This document shows positions 52,652-60,626 of a DNA stretch of 64,000 nt, one piece after another (within the stretch, counting starts at the first letter, position 1; each line of letters starts with the position of its first letter). The DNA is from Paraburkholderia ultramafica (GTDB lineage Bacteria; Pseudomonadota; Gammaproteobacteria; Burkholderiales; Burkholderiaceae), in the NCBI RefSeq assembly GCF_902859915.1, contig NZ_CADIKK010000028.1, positions 42,587 to 106,586 of the forward strand. Reading direction: 5' to 3'. Made by a program: the position numbers and the translations under genes. The notes beneath the pieces were generated by a model. The model saw only the letters and a program-made list of their open reading frames with translations, had not been told where the DNA came from and ran no database searches.

Positions 52652-52970
52652 CGAAGATTTGCGGTTCGCGCACCGGCGCGCATAATGCCCACGGACGGCG
52701 CTCCTGAAATGCCGGCGAGTCGATCCCGGTCAACGACACGTATTTCGCGCCAGACCATGCGACGAGGATCGTCGCCGCCAGGGGCGCTGCGGCTGAATTT
52801 TCGCGAACCATCAAGCGATGGCGTTGCAGTCTGCGATCGCGACCGCCCAGCCGGGCGATTTCCGATTGGGAATAAAACGGACGCTTCAGTGGTATTGCTC
52901 TTGAAACCAGCGCTGGAGGCGCACCGGGCAAACCGGCGGTTTTCATCCTGATCCCAGACGAGGAGGCACC
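52652..52970. other. Intergenic region with no recognised gene
   Basis: Overlapping open frames on both strands lack family resemblance. The right part must hold the promoter of the metallophosphoesterase-cupredoxin pair. Confidence 0.4.
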
Positions 52971-53915
52971 ATGTCGTCAGATCTTCCTTCCCAGCCGTCG
53001 CGCCGCAGCGCCCTGAAATGCCTCGCCTTCGGTGGTGCGGGCACCCTGTATGTCCTGGCCGGAGGCGTCTTCACGCCCATGGACCTGGCCCTTGCTGCCA
53101 GCACCGAGGACAAGTCCGCGATATCAGGCGTGCCGCTGTTCCTGCAAATCAGCGACTCGCATATTGGCTTCAACAAGGAAGCCAACCCCGACGTCGCGGG
53201 TACGCTCAAGCAGACGATTGACTACGTCAATGCCATGCCGGTGAAGCCGGCGCTCGCAATTCACACTGGCGATATCACCCATCTTTCCAGGCCGGAGGAG
53301 TTCGATCTCGCAAGCCAGTTGCTGTCCGGGCTGAGCATCACCGAGTTACACACCGTGCCCGGCGAGCATGACGTGACGGACGGGCCGCAGGGCGAGTACT
53401 TCAAACGCTTCGGCCAGCAGTCCGACAACCGGGGCTATTACAGCTTCGACCATAGCGGCGTGCACTTCATCGCGCTCGTCAATGTGCTGCATTTCACACC
53501 AAACGCGCTGGGCAGCCTGGGCGAAGACCAGCTTGCGTGGCTGGAAAAAGATTTGAAAGGGCGCTCGGCCAGCACGCCTATCGTCGTGTTTACCCACATG
53601 CCGATGTGGACGCTTTACGCACCGTGGGGTTGGGGCACCGGCGATGCGGGCCAGGCCATGGACTATCTGAAGCGGTTCGGCTCGGTCACCGTCATCAATG
53701 GTCATATTCATCAGATCGTATCCAAGGTGGAAGGCAATATCACGTTCCATAGCGCGCGCTCGACCGCCTATCCGATACCGACGGCCGGCAATGGCCCTGG
53801 ACCCATGCCGCTGACGGTGCCGAGAGATCAGTTGCCGAAGATGCTGGGCGTCACCAGCATCAGGATCTTGCGCCACCCCCTCGCGGCGAAGCTCTCCGAC
53901 ACGACCCTCGCCTGA
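52971..53915 (+). CDS. Tat-exported metallophosphoesterase
   Basis: This 314-residue calcineurin-type phosphoesterase has a twin-arginine signal (SRRSALKCLAFGGAGTLYVL) followed by metal-binding motifs. They appear in order as LQISDSHIG (D-x-H), AIHTGDITH (GD), VPGEHDV (GEHD in place of GNHD), FTHMPMW and NGHIHQI (GHxH). It should act in the periplasm with two metal ions; the substrate is unknown. AGGAGG lies before ATG. A cupredoxin gene follows 35 bases later. Confidence 0.88.
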   Translation: MSSDLPSQPSRRSALKCLAFGGAGTLYVLAGGVFTPMDLALAASTEDKSAISGVPLFLQISDSHIGFNKEANPDVAGTLKQTIDYVNAMPVKPALAIHTGDITHLSRPEEFDLASQLLSGLSITELHTVPGEHDVTDGPQGEYFKRFGQQSDNRGYYSFDHSGVHFIALVNVLHFTPNALGSLGEDQLAWLEKDLKGRSASTPIVVFTHMPMWTLYAPWGWGTGDAGQAMDYLKRFGSVTVINGHIHQIVSKVEGNITFHSARSTAYPIPTAGNGPGPMPLTVPRDQLPKMLGVTSIRILRHPLAAKLSDTTLA

Positions 53916-53950
53916 CTTCGACTTTCGCTCACTGCACAAGGAGCCAAACC

Positions 53951-54298
53951 ATGGCATGCAGTCTCTTTCGTCGCGCGTTTGTCCTCTCCGGGGGCGGGAT
54001 GCTCATGGCGGCAATGGTCGGCGGGTTACCTGCCGCGCAGGCGCAGGCGCCCAACGAGGTTGTCATCATCAAGAATTTCATGTTTTCGCCGATGGCCCTC
54101 ACGGTCAAGGCGGGCACGACCGTAACCTGGAAGAATATGGACGGCGAGCCGCACATCGTCGTCAACGATGCCGGCATATTCCACTCCGCCGCGCTCGACC
54201 AGAACGATACGTATCAGTTCAGGTTCGACAAGCCGGGGGTGTACAAGGTGTTCTGCGGCATCCATCCATATATGAAGGCGACCATCACGGTCCAGTAA
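53951..54298 (+). CDS. Cupredoxin (amicyanin/plastocyanin-like)
   Basis: This 115-residue small blue copper protein has a signal peptide (RAFVLSGGGMLMAAMVGGLP, cleavage near AQA). Copper ligands lie in GEPHIV (His) and FCGIHPYM (Cys, His, Met). The fold segment KNFMFSPMALTVKAGTTVTW is typical. It probably carries electrons in the periplasm, perhaps to the ba3 oxidase CuA centre or from the multiheme cytochrome (inference). It shares a transcript with the phosphoesterase. The inner transposon end begins 18 bases downstream. Confidence 0.9.
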   Translation: MACSLFRRAFVLSGGGMLMAAMVGGLPAAQAQAPNEVVIIKNFMFSPMALTVKAGTTVTWKNMDGEPHIVVNDAGIFHSAALDQNDTYQFRFDKPGVYKVFCGIHPYMKATITVQ

Positions 54299-54316
54299 GC
54301 GCGTTCAGGTGAGTAA

Positions 54317-54357
54317 GAGGCTTGACCGGGATTCGTTAAAAATCCGCCACATCTCAG
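54317..54357 (+). repeat. Inner Tn3-family terminal inverted repeat
   Basis: These 41 bases match the outer end (35195-35235 and the complement of 60429-60469) at 34 positions, with the shared core AAAAATCCGCCACATCTC. AGTAA precedes it (54312-54316), as at the outer ends. It directly abuts the tnpA stop codon, so with the right end at 60469 it defines a 6153-bp transposon. Confidence 0.8.
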
Positions 54358-54358
54358 T

Positions 54359-57340
54359 CTAAGCAGCTGATTTGAATGCAAAATCGATGGTCGGATCGAG
54401 CGGCGGAACGGGGCGTAGGAGATCCAGCAGATAGTCCCCAAACCGGTTGATGTGTTCCCGTCGGTACGGCGACAGCACCTTGAGTACTTCGGCGTCAACC
54501 GGATGCCCTTTCGCCTGCAGTTCCTTCAGTTTGCGCGACATCCACTGGACGTTGTACAGGATCACCATGTTTGCGACGAGGTGGTTGTACTTGATCACCT
54601 TGCGCTGCTCGTGCCGGACGTTTTCGGCAATCACGCCTTCGCCACCAAACATCAGCCACTGCGCGAAGTCGTTGAACTGCTCGCTCTTGTTGGTTGCCGC
54701 GTGAATCGTGCGACGCAGCTCCGGCTCATTGAGATAATTCAGCAGGAACAGCGTACGGATCACGCGGCCCAGTTCCCGAAACGCGAAGTAGAGCTTGTTT
54801 TTCGTGCTCTCCGAGCCGAGGCGGCGCAGGATTGTCGACGGCGTCATCCTGCCCGCTTTGATCGACACCGCAACGCGCATCATGTCGGCATAGTGACGTT
54901 CGATCATCGCCCAGTCAATCGCCTGACGGCACAAGCTGTCGATGTGCTTGTATTTGCGCCGCCGGTCAGCCTTGTACAGCACGAGATCCTTGATGTTGCG
55001 CATGCGCGGCATCAGGTTGATGCCCACCACGTACGACAGACCGAAGACCGGACCGCTTTGCGCCTGCGTATCGCCATGGATCGTATCGGGCTTGACGTCT
55101 GCGCCGTTCAGGATCAGCCCATCGAGGATGTAGACGGCTTCGTGGACACCGCACGGGATGAAGTGACTGAACAGCGCGATGTACATGTCGGATACGTGAT
55201 AGTAGCCGATCCCGCCGTATCCCCCATAGCGAACGTGATACTCGGACAGCAGGTTCTGCTCGTACAGGCTCCACTTGGTGCCGTCGGCCGACGCGCGCTT
55301 GCCGCTGCCCCAGTATTTCGGCAACGCGAACTGGTTGTACGCGTTGATCACCGTCACGTTCGCCTTGTCGAGCCGCTCCTCCGTGACGTGTTTCAGGTTC
55401 AGCCAGGCGACCTGTTTGCGAGTGAGCCCTTTCACCGAGCGCGCCGTCTGGCTCGGCCCCAGGTTGCAACCGTAGCAGAACAGCGTCGTGATGAAACGCT
55501 TGCGCGGATCGTCGATCTTCGCGTCAAACCCGGATAGCGGTCCAAACAGTTTATGCAGGTCGAGCCACTGCTCGGTTTCGGTGAGGAGATCCAGGATGCT
55601 GAGCTGTGGCATCGATGCCGTGATGGCCTGATCGATCAGCGTGCGGTTCGGCGGCTCGGGCTCCTTGCCCGGCTTGTGGATGACGAGTTCCTCATTGACG
55701 AACTCGATGCTGTCGTTTGCCGGGAAGTTCGCATCGGCCTCGTCGAGCGCCGCGTTCAGCCTGTCTCGCAGATCCTTCGCGAAGCTCTTGCCGTCGGTGG
55801 GCAAGCCCACGATCTCGCAGTAGCGCGGCAGTTCACGCCGGAATTCCTCGTCGGTGACCTGATGCACCCGATAATCGTCGAAGCGGTCGCTGCCCTCCAC
55901 ATAGAGGTCGCCGGAATTGAGTTCCCGCATGATCTGGCTGAAGACACCCAGTTCGAAGAACCGGCGGTGCAGCATCCGGCTGTCCCGTCCGTGCGGGAAC
56001 ACCGCGCGCTCCCACTTCTCCGGCAACCAGTCCAGCGGCAGGTTCGCGAAGTCGTTGTCGGTCAGCAGCAGGTATTCGCGGTGCGCGTTGCGGAAACCTT
56101 GCAGCCACGCGAGCGCAACCAGCACCGCGCGGTCCTGCGAGCTCGATTGCAGCGGCAGCACGTCCAGACACTGGAGCAGCAGCGAGCGCTGGGTGCGGTA
56201 CGGCACGAGCATAAACGGCAGATCGAACTGCCCGGCATAAGCGATGTGCTCGTTGCATTGCGCGAGCGCTTCGGCTGGGTCGCCGAGCGACTCGCGGATT
56301 TTCGGTAACCGCTTAGGCTCCGGTACACCCTCATCCTGGAGAATCTGCAGGACGTCCCGGAACTGCCCGACCAGTCCCTCCAGCATACCGGCGTGTTCAA
56401 GCTGGTATTTTTGCAGCCGGACCTTTGCGTAGGACTCCAACTTGCGCACCACCTTGATGAAGATCTCGGCAACATCATCAAGCGCCTTCTGCAACTGCGC
56501 CTGGATGAACAGCACCGCGAGCGTATGACGCTTCGCGGTCTTGAGCGAACGCAGTTCCGCGACGTCGAGCGCCCGCGCTTCGGTGACCAGTTGGGCCCGC
56601 TTGCTAACAGACAGGATAGAGGGTGGCGCCGGCAAGCCTTCCGCCAGTTTCCTGATCCCGTTGATATGTTTGAGGAAGCTGGCGATCGCCCGCGCGGCGG
56701 GTCGCTTCGGCTCCTGTTTCAGATCATCCCAACCGGACTTGCCGGCCTTGACGACGAGAAGCGCGTCGATGCGTTCGACGAGTGCTGCATCGAGTGCGCC
56801 GGTGATGGCCCCATAGATCGCCTCGTTGTGATCGTTGCGCGCCTGCGTGGCGATGCGCTGCAGCGTCGCCAGCGGCGGCAACTCGTACCGGCGCCGGACC
56901 AGTTCCTCGATCAGCACGTTGATAATATCGGGCAGTTCGATCTTTGTCCGGGCTTCCGCCGACGCCAGTTCAGCAAGCGACGCCGCCTCACTCGCTTCGA
57001 ACGCCCGGATGTCAAGCCAGCCGGGCAGCAGTTTCTGGTGACGGATGCGGGTGCCCGACACGTCATACCGTGCGATCGCCGTCCGGGACAGGGCGCGGGC
57101 GCGCATCGACGTCCGGATGTGATCGACAATGGCGGGCGGTACCTCCACGAGCATCGGGAAGTAACCGAGACGCTGCAGCAGCTTCAACTGCACCATGATC
57201 AATACGGCGGAGGCTTCCTGCCGGGATTGCCGGCGCACGAAGCGGATTTCCGCGGCGCTCGGCGTGAATGCCGCTTTCAGCTCCGCCGCGCCCGGCTCAG
57301 CCGGCAGCACCGGATAGATGGTCTCGTGGACAGTCGTCAC
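54359..57340 (-). CDS. tnpA: Tn3-family transposase, intact
   Basis: This 993-residue DDE transposase acts on the terminal repeats at 54317 and 60469 and possibly 35195. Catalytic-domain blocks are present: GGIGYYHVSDMYIALFSHFI (first Asp), DTIHGDTQAQSGPVFGLSYV (second Asp), and the C-terminal EGVIAENVRHEQRKVIKYNH with the last Glu. Full family length. GTG start overlaps the recombinase stop as GTGA, so the two are coupled. It is of the group that carries a tyrosine recombinase rather than a serine resolvase. Confidence 0.93.
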   Translation of the reverse strand: MTTVHETIYPVLPAEPGAAELKAAFTPSAAEIRFVRRQSRQEASAVLIMVQLKLLQRLGYFPMLVEVPPAIVDHIRTSMRARALSRTAIARYDVSGTRIRHQKLLPGWLDIRAFEASEAASLAELASAEARTKIELPDIINVLIEELVRRRYELPPLATLQRIATQARNDHNEAIYGAITGALDAALVERIDALLVVKAGKSGWDDLKQEPKRPAARAIASFLKHINGIRKLAEGLPAPPSILSVSKRAQLVTEARALDVAELRSLKTAKRHTLAVLFIQAQLQKALDDVAEIFIKVVRKLESYAKVRLQKYQLEHAGMLEGLVGQFRDVLQILQDEGVPEPKRLPKIRESLGDPAEALAQCNEHIAYAGQFDLPFMLVPYRTQRSLLLQCLDVLPLQSSSQDRAVLVALAWLQGFRNAHREYLLLTDNDFANLPLDWLPEKWERAVFPHGRDSRMLHRRFFELGVFSQIMRELNSGDLYVEGSDRFDDYRVHQVTDEEFRRELPRYCEIVGLPTDGKSFAKDLRDRLNAALDEADANFPANDSIEFVNEELVIHKPGKEPEPPNRTLIDQAITASMPQLSILDLLTETEQWLDLHKLFGPLSGFDAKIDDPRKRFITTLFCYGCNLGPSQTARSVKGLTRKQVAWLNLKHVTEERLDKANVTVINAYNQFALPKYWGSGKRASADGTKWSLYEQNLLSEYHVRYGGYGGIGYYHVSDMYIALFSHFIPCGVHEAVYILDGLILNGADVKPDTIHGDTQAQSGPVFGLSYVVGINLMPRMRNIKDLVLYKADRRRKYKHIDSLCRQAIDWAMIERHYADMMRVAVSIKAGRMTPSTILRRLGSESTKNKLYFAFRELGRVIRTLFLLNYLNEPELRRTIHAATNKSEQFNDFAQWLMFGGEGVIAENVRHEQRKVIKYNHLVANMVILYNVQWMSRKLKELQAKGHPVDAEVLKVLSPYRREHINRFGDYLLDLLRPVPPLDPTIDFAFKSAA

Positions 57341-59016
57341 GTTGGCTGCCGCCGCGCAAAGATCTGCTCGATCTGCCGGGTACGCTGAACTTCGTCGTCG
57401 TCCAGATAGATCGAGGTCGTCGTGATCGACGCGTGACGCAGGTTGTCGCGCACAGTCGTCAGCGTGGCGCCCTGTGCGAGAGCATTTGTTGCGTGCGTGT
57501 GGCGCAGCCAGTGTGGCGTCGCGCGCTGCAGCTTGTCGGCGAGTGCCGGATGGTCGGCCCGAATTGCGTCGGCGGCGGTCTGGAAGAACCGGCGCAGCAC
57601 CTCCCTCAGACGCGGCGTGGTGATGCCGCCGGGTTCGTCGAGATGGCCGAGCAGCGGCGTATCCGGTGCCCAGCGGGCGCGGCTCACGGGCAGGCCGCGC
57701 TGCATCAGGTACTGGTCCAACGCAAATCGTGCGAGCGGCGGCAGGACCACCTTGCCAGCCTTCGCCCCCTTACCGGTGAGGTGAAGCCACCGCTCACCGC
57801 GCGTGCCGGTCATGATACCGCCGAGTGTAACGCTGACCAGTTCGCCTGCGCGCAGGCCGGTCGCGTAACCGAAATCGAGCAGAAAGCGCAGACGCTGTGC
57901 GGCGGGAACCGCCCAGCCATGCGACCATTCCAGGCCATCGGCAATCGTGCGGATCAGCTCCCACTCTCCCGCCGTAAAGGCGCGCGAGATGTCCAGCTCC
58001 CCATTGCGCTGCGCGCCGCGCACCCTGAGGCCGCCAAACGGATTTGCGAGCACGTAGCGCTGCTCGATCAGCCAGCGAAACATTGCACTCAGAACTGACA
58101 GCGCATAGGCGATGGAGTCTGGCGACAGCGCGCCCGTGAACGGCCGCCATTCGGACGACGATCGCGGACGCGCCGGCGCGACCCACCGGGCGCGGGGTGT
58201 GGGATGGCGCAGGAAGGCACGATAAGCGGTCGCATCCTCGCTCGTGAGCGAAGACAGCGCGCGGCCGCGCTCGGCAATCGCCCACAGCAGCAGGCGCTCG
58301 GCTTCCCGGCGATAGGCACGCTGAGTTTCGGCGGCTTCGTGCCGGTCGAGCCAGGCGCTGATCGCCTGATAGTCGTTATCGGCCTCGAGCGCGCACATCG
58401 GCTTCGGTGCGCGGAAGGCGCCACGCGAGCCGTCGACGTCATGTGGCACGTGGATGTTTTCCCACGGCACCACGGGCCCCGGCGTCGCCACCACGATCAG
58501 CGCGCGGGCGCGTTCGGTGAGCACTGGGTGGGCGGCAAAGAAGGTTTCGATGTGCCGTGCGCTGCGCACGCCGAGCCCGGGAATCGTGCGCCACCAGCGC
58601 CGGCGACGAGGGATGCGCACAGTCAGATCAGCCAGTGTCCGGATGCCATGCTGTTGCAGCACGGGGACAACACGGGCCGGCAGCCAGACATCGACCGCAT
58701 CGCTCACCTGCGGTTGCGGGATCGCAAGCGTTGGCAGGATATCCAGCGCCCGGGTCGCGGCCTTGCGGTGACGGGACCGTTCGCCCACCGCGCACTGGAA
58801 CAGCCGGGCCAGATCGGCGCGATGCCGGCTGAGGGCGAAACCGGCGAGCTGTCGACGAATTCGTCCGATCACGCCGCGCGCCGACTGGCCGCCTTCGAGC
58901 GCCTGCGGACAATAGCGCTCAACGGCCTCCCGCGAGCCAACGCCCGCGTACCACGCTCGCAGCGCAGACAGGGACGCGGTGTCAGGAAAAGATGGTGGCG
59001 ACGGAACGTTCGGCAT
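57337..59016 (-). CDS. Tyrosine recombinase of the Tn3-family transposon
   Basis: This 559-residue site-specific recombinase has an N-terminal helical domain (about 1-100, SLSALRAWYAGVGSREAVER), a helix-hairpin-helix-like segment (HGIRTLADLTVRIPRR, then IPGLGVRSARHIETFF) and a SAM-like core-binding domain. The C-terminal catalytic domain has Arg in YATGLRAGELVSVTLG, His and Arg in PHWLRHTHATNAL, and His with the Tyr nucleophile in LRHASITTTSIYLDDDE. Coupled to tnpA, it probably resolves cointegrates, as TnpI does in Tn4430. Its site may lie in 59017-59246. Confidence 0.88.
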   Translation of the reverse strand: MPNVPSPPSFPDTASLSALRAWYAGVGSREAVERYCPQALEGGQSARGVIGRIRRQLAGFALSRHRADLARLFQCAVGERSRHRKAATRALDILPTLAIPQPQVSDAVDVWLPARVVPVLQQHGIRTLADLTVRIPRRRRWWRTIPGLGVRSARHIETFFAAHPVLTERARALIVVATPGPVVPWENIHVPHDVDGSRGAFRAPKPMCALEADNDYQAISAWLDRHEAAETQRAYRREAERLLLWAIAERGRALSSLTSEDATAYRAFLRHPTPRARWVAPARPRSSSEWRPFTGALSPDSIAYALSVLSAMFRWLIEQRYVLANPFGGLRVRGAQRNGELDISRAFTAGEWELIRTIADGLEWSHGWAVPAAQRLRFLLDFGYATGLRAGELVSVTLGGIMTGTRGERWLHLTGKGAKAGKVVLPPLARFALDQYLMQRGLPVSRARWAPDTPLLGHLDEPGGITTPRLREVLRRFFQTAADAIRADHPALADKLQRATPHWLRHTHATNALAQGATLTTVRDNLRHASITTTSIYLDDDEVQRTRQIEQIFARRQPT

Positions 59017-59246
59017 CCGGAGATTATAGGCAACGTGATGGCAATGGAGCTGCAGGTCAGGTGTGGCGCGTTTCCCGACATGGGAGTTTTATCCAGAAAT
59101 GTAGCCCTATCGATAATAAGGGTTAGCGATATAGACGCGTGAAAATTCGTTGGTGTGCCGACCGTCAGCTCGATCCACATGTCGAACCCATCGGGTAAAA
59201 TGCGGGCAGCCGTTACCTTCCCACACCTTCAGCAGAAACTCGACCC
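59017..59246. promoter_or_regulatory. Divergent intergenic region of the transposon, candidate recombination site
   Basis: It lies between the minus-strand recombinase/tnpA and the plus-strand J-domain gene. It holds CCCTATCGATAATAAGGG (59108-59125 area), an imperfect inverted repeat of the size used as a core by tyrosine recombinases, followed by a related AGCGAT. Promoters for both directions must also be here. Confidence 0.35.
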
Positions 59247-60365
59247 ATGGCCAGGACAAACTTGCGGTCCGTCAGCATTGCACCCGATCACGACAAACCC
59301 GCCTTGTCGAAAGGGCAAAAGACGTTCAATTCGCTGATCGGGCAGATCGAAAAGCGCCGCAAGCAGCTTCGCGCCTGGGAAGCCGTTACGCCCACCTTCC
59401 AGCAGCGGTATGTCAACGATCTCTTGCCGCTTGAGCAAACCTCGACCGCGCTGCAGATCCGGATGGTGCATTGCCTGGATCGGGCCTACGGACAGAAGGA
59501 CCTGACCAAAACAGAGCGTCGCAAGATGGCCGCCATGATCACCGCTCTGGCGGGCGATCTGATCAATGACGACGAGGACTTGAAGGCCATTTACAACAAG
59601 TACAGCCCGACCGACTACGACAGCGAAACCGCTGCAGAACTCGACGGCATGAAATCGGTGCTGGAGGCCATGCTCGGTGTTGATCTCGGCGATGACCTGG
59701 ACATGAGCTCTCCCGAAGACTTGCTGCAACGTACCCAGGCGCACATCGAACAAAAGCAGGCGGAAGCGGCAACCGAAGCTGCGGCGCGAGAAGCGCGAGC
59801 TACCCGGAAAAAGTCACCCAAACAGCGTGCCGCAGAAGCTCGTGCGCATGAAGAGCAGGCGCAGATCAGCCTTTCTATCCGCGAGGTCTACCGCAAACTG
59901 GCCAGTGCTCTGCACCCCGATCGCGAAGCTGACCCGCAGGAACGCGACCGGAAAACCAGACTGATGCAACGCGTCAATGAGGCCTATAACAAGCACAACC
60001 TACTGCAACTGCTGGAGTTGCAACTCGAACTGGAACATATCGATCAGCATTCGATCAACAGCATCAGCGAAGACCGGCTCAAGCACTACAACAGGATCCT
60101 GAAGGAACAGGTGCGCGAACTGGATCAGGAAATCGTCCACGTCGAGTCAGCCTTTCGCTACGCATATGGAATCGATCCTTTCGAACCTGTCTCTCCAGAC
60201 ACCGTCCTGCGAAATCTCGCCGTTGATCTCAAAGAGCTGCGACTCCACATTCGAACCCTTGAACAAGATCTTGTCGCGTTCGAAGACATCAAGAATCTGA
60301 AGCGCGCGTTAAAAAACGTCAAGCTCGTGTCGGCTCGAACCGACTTTGACTCCATGCCATTCTAG
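59247..60365 (+). CDS. J-domain (DnaJ-like) protein carried by the transposon
   Basis: This 372-residue soluble protein has a J-domain with the invariant HPD at 223-225 (IREVYRKLASALHPDREADP, then RLMQRVNEAYNKHNLLQLLE). It is flanked by long charged helices: a coiled-coil-like segment at about 155-210 rich in Ala, Glu and Arg, and a C-terminal helical part (LRLHIRTLEQDLVAFEDIKN). J-domains recruit Hsp70/DnaK, so it may bring DnaK to a transposition complex or host target (inference). It has no zinc-finger or CTD of classical DnaJ. Its last codons form part of the transposon end and are duplicated at 35195-35494. Confidence 0.75.
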   Translation: MARTNLRSVSIAPDHDKPALSKGQKTFNSLIGQIEKRRKQLRAWEAVTPTFQQRYVNDLLPLEQTSTALQIRMVHCLDRAYGQKDLTKTERRKMAAMITALAGDLINDDEDLKAIYNKYSPTDYDSETAAELDGMKSVLEAMLGVDLGDDLDMSSPEDLLQRTQAHIEQKQAEAATEAAAREARATRKKSPKQRAAEARAHEEQAQISLSIREVYRKLASALHPDREADPQERDRKTRLMQRVNEAYNKHNLLQLLELQLELEHIDQHSINSISEDRLKHYNRILKEQVRELDQEIVHVESAFRYAYGIDPFEPVSPDTVLRNLAVDLKELRLHIRTLEQDLVAFEDIKNLKRALKNVKLVSARTDFDSMPF

Positions 60366-60469
60366 CTAGATAGGTCCTGCCAGCCCAATCTGATAATCCG
60401 TTTTTCTTATTACGATCAATAGCTTAATCCGAGATGTGGCGGATTTTTGCCGAATCCCGGCCGCACCTC
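60170..60469 (+). repeat. Transposon right end, 300-bp copy
   Basis: This is the inverted counterpart of 35195-35494. It holds the last part of the J-domain gene, about 100 non-coding bases and the terminal inverted repeat (60429-60469). AGTAA follows at 60470-60474. Confidence 0.9.
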
Positions 60470-60487
60470 AGTAATGCTGCGGCCGAG

Positions 60488-60515
60488 TGTCGCAGGTTTT
60501 ACAAGTTATGCGACA
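60488..60515. promoter_or_regulatory. res-like resolvase subsite, far side of the insertion
   Basis: TGTCGCA-N14-TGCGACA is a perfect 28-bp subsite with the same arms and spacing as 35133-35160 next to tnpR. If the 25.3-kb insertion and one AGTAA are removed, the two subsites lie 47 bases apart, as in a normal multi-subsite res. Confidence 0.65.
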
Positions 60516-60626
60516 CGCAAGCCGGAGACGACGGTGCTCGCGAACGACACTGCGAACAGCAGATGCCCAATACTCATGTCCGAATTTGGCCAGAATCCAG
60601 ACGGCAGTTCGTTTAAAGTTCGAGGC

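Larger units (their letters stand above)
35195..60469. mobile_element. 25.3-kb Tn3-family composite insertion carrying respiratory genes
   Basis: The two outermost ends are inverted copies (35195-35494 and 60170-60469, 300 bases, no difference seen). Each begins, from outside, with GAGGTGCGGCCGGGATTCGG. The pentamer AGTAA lies directly outside on both sides (35190-35194 and 60470-60474), the 5-bp target duplication typical of Tn3 transposition. The flanks together rebuild a res region. Inside lie ccm genes, cytochromes, a ba3 oxidase, a cupredoxin and the transposition genes. An internal end at 54317 shows that a smaller 6.15-kb transposon is nested at the right. Confidence 0.75.

Noticed and set aside
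52515..52951. Overlapping frames on both strands between the Tn3 fragment and the phosphoesterase
   Set aside because: Neither reads like a known protein, starts lack ribosome binding sites, and the left part continues the degraded transposase.
54452..55537. 361-codon plus-strand open frame
   Set aside because: Antisense to the intact Tn3 transposase, whose catalytic motifs are all present on the minus strand.
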